Part shown: one piece after another, positions 32,333 through 35,020 of the stretch
Numbering within the stretch: position 1 is the stretch's first letter
Layout: each line of letters begins with the position of its first letter
From: CAZADA01 sp964636945
GTDB lineage: Bacteria; Pseudomonadota; Alphaproteobacteria; Caulobacterales; Maricaulaceae
Length of the DNA: 35,020 nt
Direction of reading: 5' to 3'
Assembly: GCA_964636945.1 (NCBI GenBank)
Contig: CAZWVH010000029.1
Coordinates: 1 to 35,020 of the forward strand
Notes under the pieces: model-generated
Databases searched by the model: none
The model's input: the letters and a program-made list of their open reading frames with translations, nothing else
What the model was told of the DNA's origin: nothing
Made by a program: the position numbers and the translations under genes

Positions 32333-32797
32333 TTATGCCGCTTCGCCTTCCACCAAACGCGGACCGGAATTTCCCGTTCCATTGATGGCAATTTGACGCG
32401 GCTTTTTCGATTCTGGCACTTCACGCGCAAGATCAATGGTCAACAGGCCGTTGACCAATGCTGCGCCGCGAACGACCACGTAGTCCGCCAGCTTAAATCG
32501 ACGCTCAAAATTGCGTTCGGCAATCCCGCGATGCAGGAATTTGCGCGCGGAATCTTCTCCGCCGCGTTTGCCTGAAACGGTGAGCGTTTCGTTTTCCACT
32601 TCAATAAACAGATCGTCCTCAGCAAAGCCCGCCACCGCAAGCTCGATGCGGTAAGTGTCTTCGCCGGTGTCTTCAATATTGAAGGGGGGATAGCCAGTGC
32701 CGCCGGCTTCTGTGCGTGTGGCGGCGTCAATCAGATCGGCCAATCGATCAATACCAACGATGGACCGGTACAACGGTGACAAATCAACTGTGCGCAT
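32333..32797 (-). CDS. Small heat-shock protein, Hsp20/IbpA family (154 aa)
   Basis: A cytoplasmic ATP-independent holdase chaperone. The N-terminus MRTVDLSPLYRSIVGIDRLADLID is typical of alphaproteobacterial class A Hsp20 proteins. The alpha-crystallin domain covers about 37-130: YPPFNIEDTGEDTYRIELAV, GFAEDDLFIEVENETLTVSG, FLHRGIAERNFERRF and the closing NGLLTIDLAREVPE. A short tail rich in Gly and Pro follows, containing the I-x-I-like RQIAING. The ATG at 32797 is used; an in-frame TTG two codons upstream is nearer the GGAGG at 32808-32812 but fits the family start less well. The leader forms a ROSE-like thermometer covering that ribosome site, so translation should rise on heating. Confidence 0.93.
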   Translation of the reverse strand: MRTVDLSPLYRSIVGIDRLADLIDAATRTEAGGTGYPPFNIEDTGEDTYRIELAVAGFAEDDLFIEVENETLTVSGKRGGEDSARKFLHRGIAERNFERRFKLADYVVVRGAALVNGLLTIDLAREVPESKKPRQIAINGTGNSGPRLVEGEAA

Positions 32798-32803
32798 TGT
32801 CAA

Positions 32804-32875
32804 ACATCCTCCTTAAGAGCAATGCTAATTGATCCAGCGAGCACGCCCTGAAAGGGCCAGCGCCGTGCTGGAGAA
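32804..32875 (-). promoter_or_regulatory. ROSE-like RNA thermometer in hsp20 leader
   Basis: Read on the minus strand, the leader ends with ATTGCTCTTAAGGAGGAT, where the ribosome site GGAGG pairs back onto UUGCUC with one unpaired G. That is the hallmark 3' hairpin of ROSE elements, the heat-sensing leaders of small heat-shock genes in alphaproteobacteria. Two more stems lie upstream in the same leader: CCAGC/GCTGG (32857-32871) and GCCCT/AGGGC (32845-32857). Position and gene type match the known class. Folding energy was not computed. Confidence 0.8.
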
Positions 32876-32978
32876 CCCGCAATCGCGGCGTTCATAATGG
32901 GATATGGTGCGCCCAATTGCGCTGTGCAAGATTAGCGTATGATTGCGTTTGAAGCAGATTGATGTGAGCAATGACGTC

Positions 32979-34007
32979 ATGATTCAAAGCAATTGCTACC
33001 GACCAAACCGACTGATGGCGGCGATGATCACGATCGCATTGGCGGCATGCGGCAATGACGGCGAAAGTCCAGAGCCCGAAGCTGGCGACCCGGCGCCCAC
33101 AGTGGAGACACCCTCAGGGCCGCCCGTAGGAAGCCTGGAGTGGGCGTTGGCTCATGAACTGCGCACCTCAGATGAAATAGCGCGCGACACGTGGCTTAAG
33201 CCGAAAGCGATTGTCGAGACATTCGAGCTATCCCCCGACATGACCATTTATGAGCCTTGGCCGGGCACGGGGTATCTGACTGCAATCATGGCGCCCTGGG
33301 CGACCGAAGGCGGCGGGACTTACATCGCGGCATTGCCTCGCGCAGGACAGGGCGAGACCGCTGACTCAGACCAGGCGGACACCAACGGTTTCGCCATGAT
33401 GCGGCAGGTGTTTTGGTCTCGCTTTGAAGCGCCCGACGGGCCCCTGTCGATCCAACGTGCGCCGTTTCCCGCCATGCAGAGCGAGCCTATGATCAATGAG
33501 GTTGCCGATGCCGCCATCAGCATTGACGACGTGCATGCCTGGATGGCGCTTGGTCAGGCGGATGTGGCGTTCACCACGGTGTTTCAAGCGCTCAAACCGG
33601 GTGGGAGATTTGTGGTGATTGAGGCGCGAGGGGAGGCGGGCGCGCCCCAGGACCCCGGCGCGATCACCGGCTATGTTCAACCGCGCTATGTAATCGGCTT
33701 GGCCCAAGCCGCTGGTTTTACCTATGTGCGGGCCGAGGATGGCTGGAACAATCCGGCCGACACCGCTGATCATCCGTTTGGCGTGTGGACCCTGGCGCCG
33801 TTTGCACGCACATCGCCGTTTGGTGAGGCGCCCGATCCCGTATTTGATCGCTCCAGCTTTGACGCCATAGGCGAGCCGAGGCGCATGGCCTTGCTGTTTG
33901 AAAAGCCTGCAGCTGAGTCTGACGAAGAGACTGACGACAACGCTGTCGACGAAGCCGGCGCTGACGATGCGTCTGACAATGAAGTGCCGGCAGGCGAAGA
34001 TGGCTAG
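32979..34007 (+). CDS. Lipoprotein-type protein with methyltransferase fold (342 aa)
   Basis: The N-terminus has a hydrophobic stretch ending in a lipobox (ITIALAAC, C24), followed by an acidic, Pro-rich linker of about 25 residues. The body resembles the predicted methyltransferase group COG4798: ARDTWLKPKAIVETFELSPD, the glycine-rich loop IYEPWPGTGYLTAIMAPW at about 90-107, and the late strand FQALKPGGRFVVIEAR. The C-terminal 40 residues are a very acidic tail (EETDDNAVDEAG, then ADDASDNE). SAM-dependent activity outside the cytoplasm would be surprising, so it may have lost catalysis or bind another ligand. The start is uncertain: 32979 (ATG), 32964 (GTG) and 33015 (ATG) are in frame and none has a strong ribosome site. 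Its stop shares CTAG with the converging ydcZ-like gene. Confidence 0.75.
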   Translation: MIQSNCYRPNRLMAAMITIALAACGNDGESPEPEAGDPAPTVETPSGPPVGSLEWALAHELRTSDEIARDTWLKPKAIVETFELSPDMTIYEPWPGTGYLTAIMAPWATEGGGTYIAALPRAGQGETADSDQADTNGFAMMRQVFWSRFEAPDGPLSIQRAPFPAMQSEPMINEVADAAISIDDVHAWMALGQADVAFTTVFQALKPGGRFVVIEARGEAGAPQDPGAITGYVQPRYVIGLAQAAGFTYVRAEDGWNNPADTADHPFGVWTLAPFARTSPFGEAPDPVFDRSSFDAIGEPRRMALLFEKPAAESDEETDDNAVDEAGADDASDNEVPAGEDG

Positions 34008-34468
34008 CCGCGCGTCACCAATATTGCTCCGCTGATCAGCAACACAACTCCAATCACTCGCGTCCAGGTGATGGCGCGCTCGGTGAGGCCGGCTATGCCG
34101 AAATGGTCCAATGCGAGGGCCGCGATCAATTGGGCCGCCACCAAGATCGCCAGATAAACCCCCACGCCCACTTTGGGTGCTGACCAGGCCGCGGCCGCCA
34201 CAAAAAACGCCCCCAGCATCCCGCCGCTCACAAAGAGATGGGGCGGGATTTCGGCTAAGGTTTGCCGGCTTGGCAAAGCAGGACGCAAGATCAACATGGC
34301 CACCAGCAAGGTCAGGGTGCCCGCGCTAAAGCTGATGAACGCAGCTTGGACCGTAGAGCTCAATTTTTGCGCCAATTGGCCGTTAAAAGCCGGTTGGATC
34401 GTCACCATGACGCCGGCGGCGACGGCCAATGCGGCGGCGATGGGCAAGGCGGAAATCGGTGCTGACAT
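34004..34468 (-). CDS. YdcZ/DUF606-family membrane protein (154 aa)
   Basis: A small inner-membrane protein of the DMT superfamily's YdcZ group, with about five hydrophobic helices and no assigned substrate. Features are PIAAALAVAAGVMVTIQPAF with NGQLAQKL (9-36), QAAFISFSAGTLTLLVAML, GGMLGAFFVAAAAWSAPKVG and the last pair RVIGVVLLISGAILVTRG. The ATG at 34468 has AGGAG five bases upstream and fits the usual family length of about 145-150 aa; the frame runs 26 codons further but without a ribosome site. The stop overlaps the methyltransferase-fold gene in CTAG. Multidrug-like transport is sometimes guessed for this group but not shown. Confidence 0.88.
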   Translation of the reverse strand: MSAPISALPIAAALAVAAGVMVTIQPAFNGQLAQKLSSTVQAAFISFSAGTLTLLVAMLILRPALPSRQTLAEIPPHLFVSGGMLGAFFVAAAAWSAPKVGVGVYLAILVAAQLIAALALDHFGIAGLTERAITWTRVIGVVLLISGAILVTRG

Positions 34469-34546
34469 GAGGGCTCCTGGTTTACCGAGGACCATCATGG
34501 CATGGGCTGGGTTTGCGCGGCTATGGCGTTGGTGAGTGCCGATCAT

Positions 34547-34578
34547 GGAAAGAGCGGGGCGTTTTGCCCGCCCTTTCC
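34547..34578 (-). terminator. Hairpin downstream of the TonB-family gene
   Basis: GGAAAG (34547-34552) pairs with CTTTCC (34573-34578), and GCGGG (34554-34558) with CCCGC (34567-34571), leaving a loop with TTTT. It starts 18 bases past the stop of the TonB-family gene on the minus strand. There is no T-run after it in that direction, so termination is likely but not of the strongest type. Confidence 0.5.
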
Positions 34579-34596
34579 AATTCCAAACCGCGACCG

Positions 34597-35020
34597 TTAA
34601 TCGGGCAGCTCGAAGTCCACGATGACCGTGAGGTTCCGGCGCAGCACGGTTTCACCTTTGTCCATGCGCGGCTGATACTTCCAGCGCAAGGCGTCGCGCT
34701 CCACCGAGCGGACAAACACATTGTCCGAACAGCTCGCGCGCGGGTTCACGACCCGGCCGGTCTGCTCCACATCTACGGTGACCACGCATTGGCCTCCAAT
34801 ACCGCGGCTGATGGCGGTTTGCGGGTAGGTGACCGGACGAAAGATCGGCCGTTCCACGATAGTGGGCTCGGGCAAGTCAAATTCGCCGGGGCCGGCTTGG
34901 GCTTTGAGGTCAGGGAGCGCCACTTCGCCAAAGCTTTCCGTCGGCGCTTCGCTTTTCGCCGTCTCGCCCCGCGGCGGAGGCGGCGGCGTGATGGTGGTGT
35001 CTTCAAGCTCAAGGTCGCGC
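34597..35020 (-). CDS. TonB-family energy transducer, C-terminal 141 codons (cut by window edge)
   Basis: The frame is open at the right edge, so the N-terminus with its membrane anchor is missing. The visible part begins with an acidic and proline-rich linker (TTITPPPPPRGE) typical of the periplasm-spanning region of TonB. The C-terminal domain follows: RPVTYPQTAISRGIGGQCVV, VDVEQTGRVVNPR, FVRSVERDALRWKYQPRMDK and the final NLTVIVDFELPD. This matches the TonB C-terminal fold that contacts receptor TonB boxes. It could be TonB itself or one of several paralogues. It is a plausible partner for the receptor at 14778 but is not linked to it in an operon. Confidence 0.88.
   Translation of the reverse strand, partial: RDLELEDTTITPPPPPRGETAKSEAPTESFGEVALPDLKAQAGPGEFDLPEPTIVERPIFRPVTYPQTAISRGIGGQCVVTVDVEQTGRVVNPRASCSDNVFVRSVERDALRWKYQPRMDKGETVLRRNLTVIVDFELPD

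Noticed and set aside
1..35020. CRISPR array, insertion sequence, prophage or tRNA gene
   Set aside because: No regularly spaced repeats, transposase or phage proteins, or cloverleaf-like sequence were noticed on either strand by eye.

Overview
The window looks like the chromosome of a marine or aquatic alphaproteobacterium, probably of the Caulobacterales/Maricaulales (Hyphomonas or Maricaulis type). The basis is a GC-rich, densely packed genome, an AspRS of the alphaproteobacterial type, an Oar-like TonB-dependent receptor, a ROSE-type RNA thermometer in front of an hsp20 gene, a DUF1501/DUF1800 pair, and frequent GTG/TTG starts with short overlaps. The placement is inferred from protein character, not from a marker-gene search. 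No CRISPR array, insertion sequence, prophage or tRNA/rRNA gene was seen.

Layout. 1-712: 5' part of aspS (minus). 713-1269: gene-poor spacer with a strong nested hairpin followed by a T-run. 1270-2708: two exported proteins in tandem, the second a YajG-like lipoprotein. 2709-2930: spacer with two copies of a palindromic repeat. 11076 down to 2931: a minus-strand operon tamA-tamB-small unknown gene-uup. 11272-12909: a GT39/ArnT-like membrane glycosyltransferase. 13122-13670: speD, with a perfect hairpin in its leader. 13752-14396: a LuxR-type response regulator whose receiver lacks the phosphoacceptor Asp and the conserved Lys. It diverges, across a 381-bp AT-rich spacer, from a 1094-aa Oar-like TonB-dependent receptor (14778-18062), which ends in a clear intrinsic terminator. 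18264-21550: aguA-aguB-argE. 22733-24137: DUF1501 and DUF1800 genes (minus).

24259-30798 is rich in sugar-nucleotide and sulfur metabolism: rfbC, rfbD, an unknown envelope protein, a UDP-sulfoquinovose synthase homologue (sqdB/SQD1 type), cysQ, a DUF2270 membrane protein and a phosphomanno/glucomutase. 31027-32228: gpmA overlapping a deaminase-only RibD-like gene. Then hsp20 with a ROSE-like leader, a lipoprotein-type methyltransferase-fold protein, a YdcZ-family membrane protein, and the C-terminal part of a TonB-family protein running off the right end.

How the genes fit together. Polyamine synthesis is represented by SpeD (decarboxylated SAM) and AguA/AguB (agmatine to putrescine). Envelope biogenesis is represented by TamA/TamB, the TonB-dependent receptor, TonB, lipoproteins and the sugar-nucleotide genes. 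The least conventional units are the phosphorylation-incompetent regulator facing the receptor across paired operator-like repeats, and the sqdB-cysQ pair beside rhamnose genes, which could supply a sulfonated sugar for a lipid or surface glycan.
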